Origin: Eximiradius sp.
GTDB taxonomy: Bacteria; Bacteroidota; Ignavibacteria; Kapaibacteriales; UBA2268
Assembly (NCBI GenBank): GCA_937127445.1
Contig: CAKZLY010000018.1
Coordinates: 62,001-126,000 of the forward strand
Direction: 5' to 3'
Length of the DNA stretch: 64,000 nucleotides
This document shows, in pieces, positions 54,947 through 64,000 of this stretch. The translations under genes were made by a program, and so were the position numbers. The notes beneath the pieces were generated by a model. That model was not told where the DNA came from and did no database searches. It saw only the letters and a list, made by a program, of their open reading frames with translations. The first letter of the stretch is position 1; each line of letters starts with the position of its first letter.

Positions 54947-55439
54947 ATGGAAAAAGGAACTAAAAGTAATATTACAGGAAACCAGCTTGAAGTAGCAGTA
55001 AAGACAGTATTAACAGGAAAAGGATTTGAGTTAATAAATTATCGAGTTTGGGAAAAGAACAAAGAGAAATACGGTGAAGAATTACTTCTCGAAAATGTTC
55101 CATTCACGACAGTTTACGAACATAAAGGCAATACAGAATTTCTACTCATATCCAAAAAATATAACTTGAGAATAAGAATAGAATGTAAGTGGCAACAAAG
55201 TAGCAGGTTCAGTTGACGAGAAACTCCCCTATTTGTATTTAAATACCATAGAAGCAATGCCTGAAAATTCAATAATGATTTTAATTGACGGAGCAGGTTG
55301 GAAAGCAGGAGCAATCAAATGGTTAAAGGACGCTGTTAAACAAAAGAAATACACGACAGAAGAAACAAAGAACAAAGAAATTTTGGTGTTCAGCTTGACA
55401 GAATTTTTCACTTGGGCAAACAAGACGTTCATCAAGTGA
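54947..55439 (+). pseudogene. Restriction endonuclease (PD-(D/E)XK type), broken by a +1 frameshift
   Basis: The first frame encodes 89 residues and ends at a TGA at 55214-55216. The second frame continues with GSVDEKLPYLYLNTIEAMPE and runs to a TGA at 55437-55439. The two join as one protein of about 163 residues if one base near 55205 is removed. The motif IECK in RIRIECKWQQS is the E-x-K end of a PD-(D/E)XK nuclease site. The gene follows the methyltransferase without a gap, so it was the restriction partner. The site is not a homopolymer, which makes sequencing slippage less likely, but an assembly error cannot be excluded. If real, the methyltransferase acts alone. Confidence 0.75.
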
Positions 55440-55458
55440 CGAAAGAAAAAGCACATAC

Positions 55459-55592
55459 GCCCAACACGGGTTTTGCGTCAGGCGGGGTGACGTGCAAAGT
55501 TGGAGCTTTGTGCTTCGTATCAAGTTTATTGCTGGTTGACAGTTTTGTGCTCCGAAACCCGCCCGAATGCAAAGCCCGAAAACGTTATTGGC
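55459..55592 (+). repeat. attC-like imperfect palindrome at the right end of the insert
   Basis: The segment begins GCCCAAC (RYYYAAC type) at 55459 and ends GTTATTGGC at 55584. Its outer arms (55459-55488 and about 55558-55592) are imperfect inverted copies, both reading roughly GCC-AAC-CGGG-TTTGC-GGCGGG from the outside in, and inner GGAGC (55502-55506) faces GCTCC (55549-55553). Size (about 134 bases) and layout match large attC sites of integron cassettes. The terminal GTTATTG deviates from GTTRRRY. Confidence 0.5.
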
Positions 55593-55663
55593 AATTTTTT
55601 ACAAAATAATTGATTAAATTATTTTTAAATTTGGATTTTTATTTATTTGTTGTGGCGATAGGT

Positions 55664-58600
55664 ATGAGATATTTTAGAATAGCATCGTTTTTTCTGATAT
55701 TGTTTTTTACAGTAATTGATCTTCATTCATCTTTTACTAAAATTTCTTCCTCAATTGATGAATTAATTATTGAATATAAACCTGAATTAGTCGAATTTCA
55801 AGAAACTTCTATCGGTGAAGATATTTTTTACCAACCAATAATCAAAAATTCATATAATATCAATAAAGAAATCGGGACACCGCAGCATTTAGTGGAAAAT
55901 GTACTTATTACTGTTCCTTCCCAATTTGGTTATGAAATTAAAGATGTTCAGGTGCTTGGAGTGAAAAGCTATGAGAAAAAAATGTCCACAGTTGAAAATC
56001 AATTTACCATCAATTTAGATTTCAAGATTAATAAAGAGTATTATTCCAAAAACAATCAAGCTGAGTGGGTTTGGACAGAATATCAGGGGATATCAAGAAG
56101 AAGGAACATTGCAAATGTTTATTTTACGGCAGCTCGATTTAATTCAGCTAACTCAACAATAGAAATTCCTGAAAAAATAATCGTAAAGATTGTATTTCAT
56201 TATTCGAATCTAACGAAAACCAACGAAAAAGATATTTTTTCACCAATTATCACAATTAATCACGATGAAACCCGTGCGTTTGTTCTTTCTACGCAATATG
56301 AAAACATTCAAAATCAGCAAGTAAATGATCTAAGTCAAATTAGTAATGGAAAATGGCTAAGACTAACTGTTAACGACGAGGGATTATACAAAATTGATGC
56401 AACTCAACTCTCTTCACGTGGAGTAAGGATTGAAAAAGAGCTTATAAATACAATAAAAATATTTGGTCACGGAGGCGATAACCTTAGCGAAAAGGTTTCT
56501 GATGGTTTGAGTAACGATATGTGCGAAATTCCTATAATTGTAAAAACGAGCTCAAACGGTGAACTTGAATCAATTATTTTCTACGGCAATGGACCGAAAG
56601 GATTTAAATACGTGAATGGTAGTTTTGTGCATTTTAGAAATGATTTTTCGTTCAATAATTATTATTTATTGACTTACGGTGGAAGAGAAGGTAAGCGTTT
56701 TTCTATCTCTCAAAACCCAGATGGGGAAATTAATTACAAACCAGATTATTATTTTCATAGAATATTCTTCAACGAAGAGACAACAAATCCATATCCCGAT
56801 GGGTCGGGACGAACTTATTTGGGGCGTAGTTTCTTTTCGTCACCGTTTATGGATATTTTACATAATTTGAGAAGAGATGAAAATATAATATATAGGATAG
56901 CCGTAGCACATCGTTCTGCAAAGTCTGGGGCTGTGGGGCGATTTATTTACAAACAATCAGGCACTCAGATTTTTTCAACTGTTCTTAATGACACTTATGG
57001 CGATTATGTTCATATTAATCGTTCAATTCAGCAATTTACTTCACCCGCAAGTTTGGTAGGAATGGATAATAGGAGTGTGCTGACGATTGAGTATTCAAAT
57101 AGCAACTCATCGGCAGTTCCATATTTCGATTTTTATGAAATACATTATCCGCGAAGTTTTGTTCCGATAGACAATGAAATCGCATTCTTTTCGGATCCCT
57201 CAAAATCGGGAATAACAGAGTATCAGATTAATGGTTTTAGTTCAGGCAATATTATTGGGATTGATGCAAGCGATCCAAGGAATCCGCTGCTACTTGATAA
57301 TCTAGCAAAAACTGGCGGAATGTTCATTTTCAGAAAAGAGGAAAGAAACAGCAACCCATCAAGATATTTTATTAGTTCAAAATACAAAACAGTTTCAAAT
57401 ATAGAAGCAATCTCTCTTGAAAATTTGCGAGGGACAATTCGAGACGTTGATGTTCTTGTAATAACACATTCTCAATTTATAGAAAGTACAAATGAATATG
57501 CAAATTATCGTAGAACGCGAAATAATTTGAAAGTAGCGGTTGTCAAAGTTGAAGATATTTATAAAGAATTTTCATCTTGCATTCCTGATGTTACAGCAAT
57601 TAGAGATTTTATTGCGTTTGTTTATCACAATTCATCAATTAAACCAGCATTTGTAGTATTGTGGGGCGATGCACATTATGATTACAGAAACATACAGGTA
57701 AAATCTCCGTTGTATATACCAATGTATATGAACAAAGAGTCGGACTTTTTTGTAACAGAGACAAGTACGATTGCAACAGATGATTATATCGTTTGTGTGG
57801 ACGGAGACGACTGGGTTTGTGATGTAGCTTTTGGAAGAGTGCCAGTAGATAACATCGAAAATGCGAAAACTTACTTAAATAAGATAATTCACTACGAGAC
57901 AAACTCCTCGCTTGACAATTGGCGCACAAATATACTGCTCGTTGCAGATGACTCTTATACAACCAAAGGGCAGGACGGCGACATACATACTCGTCAGTCG
58001 GAAGAATTATCGTCAAAGTTACCAGCTGAACTTATTCAGAAAAAAGTATATTTAGCAGCATATCCAACTGAAAGCATTGCTGGCGGGAAACGCCGGAAAC
58101 CAGGAGTAAATAAAGAATTTATTTCAACTGCAAACGCCACCGGTGCGTTAATTTTTAATTGGATTGGACACGGCAACCCGCGTGTACTGGCTCACGAGGA
58201 ATTTTTTGAACGTGAGACCACCATTCCGCAATTATCTAATTACGATAAGCTGTTTTTTGTTACTGCGGCGACTTGTGATTTTGGTCGATTTGACTTAGTA
58301 GGACCACGAAGCGGAGCAGAAGAACTTATTTTTAGCAAAACTGGTGGTGCAATATCGGTCTTCACAGCAACACGCGTTGTCGGAGCATATGCAAATCACG
58401 CACTCAACCAGAAATATTATCAATCTTTATTCAATAGAAAAGCAAATGGAAGTTTCCCAACTATTGGGGAAGCTGCATTTGTTGCAAAGCAAACTTTTTT
58501 TGATGAAAATTCAAGACGATTTCTAATTCTTGGCGATCCACTGATAAAATTGAATTTTCCTGAGCTCCAAATTGTAATTGACAGCATAAATGGAATAAGC

Positions 58601-59635
58601 ACCAATGAGCAAAGCAATTTTACAATTAAAGCATTAAGTAAAGTGGACATAGTTGCCAGAATTACTGATGAATTCAGAAACAACACGATTAATAATTTTC
58701 AAGGTACTGCTATATTTACATTATTAGATGGGGACGATAGCCGAAGCATAACAGATGAATTTGGAATAAGCTACAAATTTACCACTCAGGGGGCAACTCT
58801 CTCGCGAGGAGCATATAAAGTTTCTGATGGAATAATGAAAATCAGTTTTGTTGTGCCGAAAGATATTAGTTTCAACGAAAATAGTTCACGCATTTTTATC
58901 TATGCTTTTGCGAGTGACCGTCGAACAGCAACGGGTTCTTACTCATCAATCAAGGTATATGGAATAGAGGGGAATGCTCAGAATGATGGGAAAGGACCAG
59001 AAGTTAAAATTTACTTTGATAGTTATAATTTTCGTTCTGGTGATATTGTTCGGCGAGAGCCACTATTAATTGTTGCATTAAGTGACGAAACAGGGATAAA
59101 TTCAACTGGATTAGGGATTGGGCATAATATAGAAGGCTGGATAGATGATAATCCAATACCAATTAATCTAACACCGTATTTTAATAGTTCAATTGAGAAT
59201 TATAATTCAGGAATCATAAAGTATTTTCTGACAGGGCTTGCACCGGGGCTACATAAGATACGAGTTCGCGGCTGGGATGTGTTCAACAATCCTGGAGAAG
59301 CAGAAGCATATTTCCGTATTCCAGAAGAAAGTGAAGTTCAAATTTTCAACGTATTGCTATATCCCAATCCATTTGCGGAAGACGCAAAAATTGAGATTAA
59401 TCATAATTTCACACCACCATTTAATATTTCTTTGAAAATTTATAATAGTATGGGACAGTTAATCAGGGAAATTGAACAATCCTGGACTTCGCAGTTCGAG
59501 ACCATAATAAGCTGGGACGGACTGGACAATCAAGGGAATTTACTACCTATTGGAAGTTATTACTATCATTTAATATTATCTAATTTGTCAGGGAATATTG
59601 AAAAGAGCGGTGTATTAGGAATAAAATTAAAATAA
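55664..59635 (+). CDS. porU: Type IX secretion system sortase PorU
   Basis: Surface-exposed C25 (gingipain-like) peptidase that cleaves the sorting domain of T9SS cargo and attaches cargo to the cell surface. 1323 residues from the ATG at 55664; an upstream TTG (55610) lies inside the insert edge and is less likely. A signal peptide lies at 1-21. The N-terminal beta region is followed by the caspase-like domain (about 600-970) with His836 in WIGHGNPRVLAHEEFF and Cys871 in TAATCDFGRFD, the catalytic pair. The last 90 residues form a FlgD-like fold with LYPNPFAEDAKIEI and GSYYYHLIL, as in PorU. It is followed by porV, the usual partner. The restriction-modification insert lies just upstream and may have replaced part of the promoter region. 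Confidence 0.9.
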   Translation: MRYFRIASFFLILFFTVIDLHSSFTKISSSIDELIIEYKPELVEFQETSIGEDIFYQPIIKNSYNINKEIGTPQHLVENVLITVPSQFGYEIKDVQVLGVKSYEKKMSTVENQFTINLDFKINKEYYSKNNQAEWVWTEYQGISRRRNIANVYFTAARFNSANSTIEIPEKIIVKIVFHYSNLTKTNEKDIFSPIITINHDETRAFVLSTQYENIQNQQVNDLSQISNGKWLRLTVNDEGLYKIDATQLSSRGVRIEKELINTIKIFGHGGDNLSEKVSDGLSNDMCEIPIIVKTSSNGELESIIFYGNGPKGFKYVNGSFVHFRNDFSFNNYYLLTYGGREGKRFSISQNPDGEINYKPDYYFHRIFFNEETTNPYPDGSGRTYLGRSFFSSPFMDILHNLRRDENIIYRIAVAHRSAKSGAVGRFIYKQSGTQIFSTVLNDTYGDYVHINRSIQQFTSPASLVGMDNRSVLTIEYSNSNSSAVPYFDFYEIHYPRSFVPIDNEIAFFSDPSKSGITEYQINGFSSGNIIGIDASDPRNPLLLDNLAKTGGMFIFRKEERNSNPSRYFISSKYKTVSNIEAISLENLRGTIRDVDVLVITHSQFIESTNEYANYRRTRNNLKVAVVKVEDIYKEFSSCIPDVTAIRDFIAFVYHNSSIKPAFVVLWGDAHYDYRNIQVKSPLYIPMYMNKESDFFVTETSTIATDDYIVCVDGDDWVCDVAFGRVPVDNIENAKTYLNKIIHYETNSSLDNWRTNILLVADDSYTTKGQDGDIHTRQSEELSSKLPAELIQKKVYLAAYPTESIAGGKRRKPGVNKEFISTANATGALIFNWIGHGNPRVLAHEEFFERETTIPQLSNYDKLFFVTAATCDFGRFDLVGPRSGAEELIFSKTGGAISVFTATRVVGAYANHALNQKYYQSLFNRKANGSFPTIGEAAFVAKQTFFDENSRRFLILGDPLIKLNFPELQIVIDSINGISTNEQSNFTIKALSKVDIVARITDEFRNNTINNFQGTAIFTLLDGDDSRSITDEFGISYKFTTQGATLSRGAYKVSDGIMKISFVVPKDISFNENSSRIFIYAFASDRRTATGSYSSIKVYGIEGNAQNDGKGPEVKIYFDSYNFRSGDIVRREPLLIVALSDETGINSTGLGIGHNIEGWIDDNPIPINLTPYFNSSIENYNSGIIKYFLTGLAPGLHKIRVRGWDVFNNPGEAEAYFRIPEESEVQIFNVLLYPNPFAEDAKIEINHNFTPPFNISLKIYNSMGQLIREIEQSWTSQFETIISWDGLDNQGNLLPIGSYYYHLILSNLSGNIEKSGVLGIKLK

Positions 59636-59715
59636 TGGTATTATATTTGATTAATAATAAATAATTTAAAGAAAAAAACGTTTAAATTTTAAATAAGAAT
59701 AATTGGAGGAAATTA

Positions 59716-60810
59716 ATGAAAAAGACCAGAAAAACAGCAATTACAGCGCTTGCATTTATATTAGGTATTGTTGTTAGCTCACAAATCGCATACAGCCAGG
59801 CTGGTGGCTCGGCTGTTCCGTTCTTGCTTATATCCCCTGATGCAAGAGCAAGCGGTATGGGCGAAACAGGCGTTGCAATTGCTGACGACATAAATGCAAT
59901 TTATTGGAATCCAGGTGGGCTTGCTTTTTTAGACTATTTCCAAAATGAAAGTGGTGATAAGCCTTTCACACAGACAGCACTTTCGTTTTCTCCGTGGCTC
60001 CCGCAATTTAATGCCGATTTATTTTATAGCTACGGCACAATTGGACGATTTTTCGAAGAATTAGACGGAACAGTTGCATTCAATTTCATTTTTATGAACT
60101 TAGGCGAATTTACTCGGACAGCAGAGGACGGACGGGTGCTCGGGAAATTCACTTCTAACGAATTTTCTCTTGGACTTTCTTATGGGACACCAATCACAAA
60201 TGATTTAGGAATTGGCTTTCAGTTACGCTATATTCGTTCTAATTTAGCACCAGTTGGACAAGGACAACGAGAAGCCGGTGCTGGCAATTCGGTTGGGTTT
60301 GACCTTGGTTTGCTTTATAAGCCATCGGGTTATGAACTACTGGGAGTACGCAATCCATTGTCCTTTGGCTTTAATCTTCAAAATGTTGGTCCCAAAATCA
60401 CATACATTAACGAATCTGACCCACTACCAACAAATTTGAAAATTGGAGCCGCCTGGAAACTTGTCAAAGATGAGTTCAACGATCTCAAAATTGCTTTCGA
60501 TTTTCAGAAATTACTTGTAAAACGTGATAGCTTGAGTGCCGATCCATTACCATTATCACTTGTTACTGCCTGGAAAAATCCGGGGGTTGAATTTTCTGTT
60601 GGTGCAGAATATTGGTACGAGAATTTATTTGCATTTCGTGCTGGATATTTTACAGAGCCGTCACGTCTTGGCAACCGTAAGTTTTGGAACTTTGGAGCAG
60701 GTGTAAAGTATGATATTTTCAAGATTGATTTTAGTTTTATCAATACAATTGAGGAAAATCATCCACTTGCAAATACAATGCGGTTTTCAATGCTTATTGA
60801 TTTGAAATAA
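59716..60810 (+). CDS. porV: Type IX secretion outer membrane protein PorV
   Basis: Outer membrane barrel of 364 residues, FadL-like, that carries cargo from the translocon to the attachment complex with PorU. The signal peptide (1-28, ending YSQA) is followed by FLLISPDARASGMGETGVAIADD and AIYWNPGGLAFLD, the strong PorV/PorQ family block, and by barrel strands to the end. GGAGG precedes the ATG. An 80-base gap separates it from porU, with TATATTTG at 59642-59649 that could be part of a separate promoter. A strong terminator follows. Confidence 0.93.
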   Translation: MKKTRKTAITALAFILGIVVSSQIAYSQAGGSAVPFLLISPDARASGMGETGVAIADDINAIYWNPGGLAFLDYFQNESGDKPFTQTALSFSPWLPQFNADLFYSYGTIGRFFEELDGTVAFNFIFMNLGEFTRTAEDGRVLGKFTSNEFSLGLSYGTPITNDLGIGFQLRYIRSNLAPVGQGQREAGAGNSVGFDLGLLYKPSGYELLGVRNPLSFGFNLQNVGPKITYINESDPLPTNLKIGAAWKLVKDEFNDLKIAFDFQKLLVKRDSLSADPLPLSLVTAWKNPGVEFSVGAEYWYENLFAFRAGYFTEPSRLGNRKFWNFGAGVKYDIFKIDFSFINTIEENHPLANTMRFSMLIDLK

Positions 60811-60838
60811 CATTGAAATATTATATAGTATCTATTTT

Positions 60839-60868
60839 AACCCCGGATTTTCTCCGGGGTTCGTTTTT
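60839..60868 (+). terminator. Terminator of porU-porV
   Basis: A 9-base-pair stem (AACCCCGGA at 60839-60847 with TCCGGGGTT at 60853-60861), 5-base loop and a following CGTTTTT. Confidence 0.9.
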
Positions 60869-60958
60869 AGACAATTGAAAAGAATTTTCATAACAACAAA
60901 AAATATTGTTATTTTTGTTTTTAATATAATTTAGTTATAATTAAATACTCATACAGAA

Positions 60959-61969
60959 ATGAGCGATTTAGCGATAATAGTGACATTAGTATTATTTTCG
61001 GCTTTTTTTTCTGGACTCACAATAGGTTTTTTTAGTATAAATTTAACAGATTTAGAAAACAAGGTTAAAATTGGCAACAAAAGAGCCAAAAGAATACTCC
61101 CGCTAAGAAAACGTTCGAATTTGCTTTTATGCACTTTGCTATTGGGGAATGTTGCTACAAACGCAGTATTGGCAATTTTTTTAAACTCAATAGCTTCGGG
61201 GGTTGTTGCAGGATTTATAGCAACAGGATTAATATTCATAATTGGCGAGATGGTTCCACAAGCAATTGCCGCACGCTATGGTTTTTTGCTCACATCATCG
61301 TTTTTCTGGGTGGTTTGGATTTTTATTGTAATTTTCTATCCAATTGCGGCTCCGATTTCTTTTATTTTAGATAAAATTTTGGGGGCCGAAAGACCAACAG
61401 TATATTCAAGAGAAGAATTTCAGGAAATAATCAAGCATCACGAAGACTCGCCTTTTTCTGACATTGACGAAGACGAGGAAAAATTTCTCATCGGTGCACT
61501 GTCTTTTTCGCATAAGTCAGTTAGTGATATTATGACACCAAGAACAGTTATTTTCGCTCTCGAAGCAAACAGAAAAATCGACGATAATCTGCTTAAAGAA
61601 ATAAAGGATAAAGGATTTAGCCGAATTCCTGTTTTTGAGAATACAAAAGACAATATTATTGGAATATTGTATTCCAAAGAACTAATTGGTTACAAAGTAG
61701 ATGAGAATAAAACAGTTAGCGATATTTGCGACAAACGTTCTTTGATACATATTGAAAAAAATATGAAACTTGATGAATTATTTAATTTGTTCATCAAAGA
61801 AAGGCGTCATATTGCGTTTGTATTTGGAGAATTTGGGGAATTGAAAGGACTGGTTACTTTGGAGGACGTTATTGAAGAGATTTTACGCACAGAAATTGTA
61901 GATGAGGCCGATAAAACTGTTGATATGAGAAAGCTTGCATTGTTAAAGAGGCGAATTTCTAATAAATAA
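60959..61969 (+). CDS. CNNM/DUF21 membrane protein with CBS pair (HlyC/CorC family)
   Basis: Membrane protein of 336 residues. The DUF21 (CNNM) region (about 1-150) has four spans, with SAFFSGLTIGFFSINLTDLE near the start. Two CBS domains (about 180-310) follow, with DIMTPRTVIFALE and GLVTLEDVIEEIL blocks. The family members are Mg2+ (or other divalent) exporters or regulators. The C-terminal CorC_HlyC domain present in longer relatives is missing, so this is a short form. It is upstream of tyrS with a 24-base gap, probably in one transcript. Confidence 0.88.
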   Translation: MSDLAIIVTLVLFSAFFSGLTIGFFSINLTDLENKVKIGNKRAKRILPLRKRSNLLLCTLLLGNVATNAVLAIFLNSIASGVVAGFIATGLIFIIGEMVPQAIAARYGFLLTSSFFWVVWIFIVIFYPIAAPISFILDKILGAERPTVYSREEFQEIIKHHEDSPFSDIDEDEEKFLIGALSFSHKSVSDIMTPRTVIFALEANRKIDDNLLKEIKDKGFSRIPVFENTKDNIIGILYSKELIGYKVDENKTVSDICDKRSLIHIEKNMKLDELFNLFIKERRHIAFVFGEFGELKGLVTLEDVIEEILRTEIVDEADKTVDMRKLALLKRRISNK

Positions 61970-61993
61970 ATGTTGAACTAATTGAGAGAGAAA

Positions 61994-63205
61994 ATGTTTC
62001 CAAGTGTAAATGAGCAAATGGATGTTATTCGAGATGGAGCAATTGAGGTGCTTCCCGAAGACGAACTTGTACGCAAAATAGAGAATTCAATTAAAAACAA
62101 TAAACCATTAAATATAAAATTAGGAGCAGACCCGAGCCGTCCCGATTTACATATCGGACACGCCGTAGTATTGCACAAACTGCGTCAATTTCAGGATTTA
62201 GGGCATAAAGCAATACTTATTATTGGAGATTTTACTGCAATGATTGGCGACCCGACTGGAAAATCCAAAACCCGTCCTCAATTAACGCTGGAAGAAACTC
62301 GTATTAACGGACAAAGTTATCTTGAACAAGCAACAATTATATTGAAAAAAGAGAATTTGGAAGTTGTGTATAATTCTGATTGGCTTGGGAAAATGAATTT
62401 TAGTGATGTTATTCAGCTTGCTGCTCGATACACTGTTGCTCAGCTGCTCGAACGAGATGATTTTTCGAAGCGTTTTAAGTCAGGTATTCCAATTAGCGTT
62501 CACGAGTTGCTTTACCCACTGGCACAAGCAATGGATTCGGCTCAAATAAAAGCAGACGTCGAATTAGGCGGGACTGACCAAAAATTCAATTTAATTGTAG
62601 GGCGTGAAATTCAGAAAGCATATGGAATAGAACCGCAATGTATTGTTACGATGCCACTTCTGGAAGGAACAGATGGAGTTGAGAAGATGAGCAAATCGCT
62701 TGATAATTATATTGCGCTGACTGACACACCAAAAGAAATGTTCGGTAAAGTAATGTCAATTCCTGATGCATTAATAACCCGATATATGAGATATGCTGCA
62801 TTTTCCCCGGAAAATCAAGCAGTTGCTGTTGAAAAAGGGCTTGCCAATGGCACAGTTCATCCAAGAAATGCGAAAGTGGAAACTGCTATGAAAATAGTTG
62901 AGTTATATCATAGCAAACAAGCTGCTGAAGCTGCTTTCGAGGAATTTGAAAGAATATTCAAAAATAAAGAACTTCCCGATGAAATTGAAGAAATGCAAAT
63001 TGACAATTCAGAAATGGGACTGATGGATTTGCTTGTTGCTACTGGGCTTGCACCATCGAAGAAAGAAGCCAAGCGATTAATTGAGCAAGGTGGTGTGTTT
63101 GTCGACCAGAACAAAGTAGATGACCCTTTTCAAAAAATAGATTTAAAAAGCAAAAGATTGCTGAAAGTAGGAAAGCGAAAGTTTTTGTATGTATTAGCAA
63201 AATAA
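61994..63205 (+). CDS. tyrS: Tyrosine-tRNA ligase
   Basis: Class I aminoacyl-tRNA synthetase that charges tRNA-Tyr. 403 residues. The HIGH motif is DLHIGHAVVLHKL, the KMSKS motif is GVEKMSKSLDNYIAL, and the C-terminal S4 RNA-binding domain (about 340-403) ends with the SKKEAKRLIEQGGVFVD block. The TTG at 61982 is in frame upstream, but ATG 61994 with GAGAGAG before it is preferred. It fits the TyrZ-like branch with an internal GDFTAMIGDPTGKS. It is downstream of the CNNM gene. Confidence 0.96.
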   Translation: MFPSVNEQMDVIRDGAIEVLPEDELVRKIENSIKNNKPLNIKLGADPSRPDLHIGHAVVLHKLRQFQDLGHKAILIIGDFTAMIGDPTGKSKTRPQLTLEETRINGQSYLEQATIILKKENLEVVYNSDWLGKMNFSDVIQLAARYTVAQLLERDDFSKRFKSGIPISVHELLYPLAQAMDSAQIKADVELGGTDQKFNLIVGREIQKAYGIEPQCIVTMPLLEGTDGVEKMSKSLDNYIALTDTPKEMFGKVMSIPDALITRYMRYAAFSPENQAVAVEKGLANGTVHPRNAKVETAMKIVELYHSKQAAEAAFEEFERIFKNKELPDEIEEMQIDNSEMGLMDLLVATGLAPSKKEAKRLIEQGGVFVDQNKVDDPFQKIDLKSKRLLKVGKRKFLYVLAK

Positions 63206-63418
63206 AAAATGGCTGATTAATAAATGTGACTAGTGTATTTATATCTATCTTAGTTAAAAATGAACAATTTTATGATTTTTCAGGTTAATAACTCATTTTT
63301 TTGACTTCAAGAAACTTTTCTAAGGAATTTTATGAAATCATATAAAAAAGACAAGGTCTTACTATTGAAACAGTTCCAACTATTTTGTATTTCTAATAAT
63401 GAAACAAATTTTAATTTT

Positions 63419-64000
63419 TTATTGCAAGTGAACGTCTGTCCTATCCATTAATTCTTTGATTTCTTGGTGAATGCGTTCTAATTTGTTTCGTGAGAATTCG
63501 AAAGATACAATCCAATCCTCATCGTTTTCTTTTGATGAGGAGCGGATAAAAAATAGACGGCAAATAATTGAATTAGCCTTATGAAATAAATGAAAAGTGA
63601 TAAAAGCATATATTTTCATTTGCAATTCATATTTTTCACATAGAATGGATAAATCGCTTTTTTGTCGAATAAAGTTTGTTTTCCAGTCCCAAACTTCGAT
63701 TTTGCCATTATTTTTTTCAACAAGGCAGTCGATCACACCACCAATGAAATGGCTTTCGAATGGCATGACAAGATGAAATTCACGTTTAGATGAGAGCAAA
63801 ATATCTTTACATTTAGTGATAAACGGAGAATTGTAAAAATTGGTTGCTAGTTCAATTAGATAATTCATTTCTGCGGAATTATTATAATAATTCAAAGTAA
63901 TAGATTGCGCTATTTCAGTTAAAGCGTCGAGATTAATACTAAAATCGGGATTAATCCATACATCAAGTTTCTCAATTAGTTCGTGGAAAGCGCTACCCAA
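63419..64000 (-). CDS. AddA/RecB-like nuclease, C-terminal part (cut by window edge)
   Basis: The 193 residues seen form a PD-(D/E)XK nuclease of the RecB/AddA type, which ends helicase-nucleases that process DNA double-strand ends. Core residues: GSAFHELIE (the His), GGVIDCLVE (Asp), EVWDWKTN (D-x-K) and the YELQMKIYAF motif after it. The gene reads leftwards from beyond 64000 and stops at 63419; its true start, and the helicase domains expected upstream, lie outside the window. The 210 bases between tyrS and its stop hold no convincing gene. Confidence 0.75.
   Translation of the reverse strand: MGSAFHELIEKLDVWINPDFSINLDALTEIAQSITLNYYNNSAEMNYLIELATNFYNSPFITKCKDILLSSKREFHLVMPFESHFIGGVIDCLVEKNNGKIEVWDWKTNFIRQKSDLSILCEKYELQMKIYAFITFHLFHKANSIICRLFFIRSSSKENDEDWIVSFEFSRNKLERIHQEIKELMDRTDVHLQ

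Larger units (their letters stand above)
53865..55584 (+). mobile_element. Cassette-like insert carrying a restriction-modification system
   Basis: About 1.7 kb bounded by a GTTRRRY-type site on the left and an attC-like palindrome on the right. Inside are a short leader, a DNA adenine methyltransferase and a frameshifted restriction endonuclease, all on one strand and in cassette orientation (genes first, attC after). The base composition of the palindrome (GC-rich runs) and the frequent GAC codons differ from the flanking genes. No integrase is present in the window, so this would be a lone cassette, perhaps inserted at a secondary GTT site. The integron interpretation is inference. Confidence 0.5.

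Noticed and set aside
63332-63451. 39-codon plus-strand frame with AAGGAATTTT before its ATG
   Set aside because: It runs into the 3' end of the AddA-like gene on the other strand, and its product has no coherent features; a chance frame is more likely.
1-64000. CRISPR array, prophage or insertion sequence
   Set aside because: No spaced direct repeats, phage structural genes or transposases were seen. The two tyrosine recombinases fit the housekeeping Xer pair.

Overview
The window is AT-rich and reads as a chromosome segment from a member of the Bacteroidota/Chlorobiota superphylum. The main evidence is a type IX secretion system (T9SS) pair, porU and porV, plus a large secreted protein with a type IX C-terminal sorting domain. 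At least one promoter-like site of the Bacteroidota type (TTTG, 20 bases, TATATTTG) is also present. Two flagellin genes make most gut-type Bacteroidetes unlikely. Flagella together with T9SS fit lineages such as Ignavibacteria or Kapabacteria. This placement is an inference from gene content; no rRNA is present.

Layout. 1-2.1 kb: tandem flagellins on the minus strand, with a structured leader and a sigma-54-like promoter. 2.5-8.7 kb: a small membrane protein, a secreted fibronectin-like protein, a 1458-residue T9SS-exported multidomain protein and a NlpC/P60 lipoprotein coupled to an unlisted 43-residue membrane protein. 8.7-13.6 kb: a possible FliK-like protein, pheS, arsC and an S9 peptidase lipoprotein. 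13.8-16.05 kb: a soluble chemoreceptor whose sensor half is an [FeFe]-hydrogenase-like domain. 16.4-20.1 kb: rho, xseB, xseA and a GH16-like lipoprotein. 20.3-32 kb: two Xer recombinases, an HDOD protein, obg, a large acidic protein, OsmC, gcvT, an S1-domain protein, a hibernation factor, a methyltransferase and a PAS protein with a Cys-rich tail. 32.2-46.7 kb: queD/queF, rlmB, coaD, anmK, cstA, an SprA-related protease, envelope proteins, yqeY, mutS2, an MsbA-like exporter and a GlcNAc-kinase-like protein. 46.9-47.1 kb: tRNA-Leu and tRNA-Val. 47.1-53.8 kb: a barrel-like protein, a CBS protein, htpG, queA, the zinc-ribbon/Nif3 pair and another barrel-like protein.

53.86-55.59 kb is a foreign-looking insert. 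It holds a DNA adenine methyltransferase and a restriction endonuclease gene broken by a +1 frameshift. It is bounded by GTTGGGCGTA on the left and by a long imperfect palindrome that begins TACGCCCAAC on the right, which resembles an integron cassette with its attC site. It sits directly upstream of porU. The window closes with porU, porV, a CNNM-type transporter, tyrS and the C-terminal nuclease end of an AddA/RecB-like protein.

Functional links. PorU and PorV would process and anchor cargo such as the 1458-residue protein. QueF, QueD and QueA belong to the queuosine tRNA modification pathway. The flagellins, the hydrogenase-like chemoreceptor and the possible FliK-like protein all point to chemotactic, redox-guided motility. 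The most unusual items are the hydrogenase-like chemoreceptor, the restriction-modification cassette and the flagellin leader.
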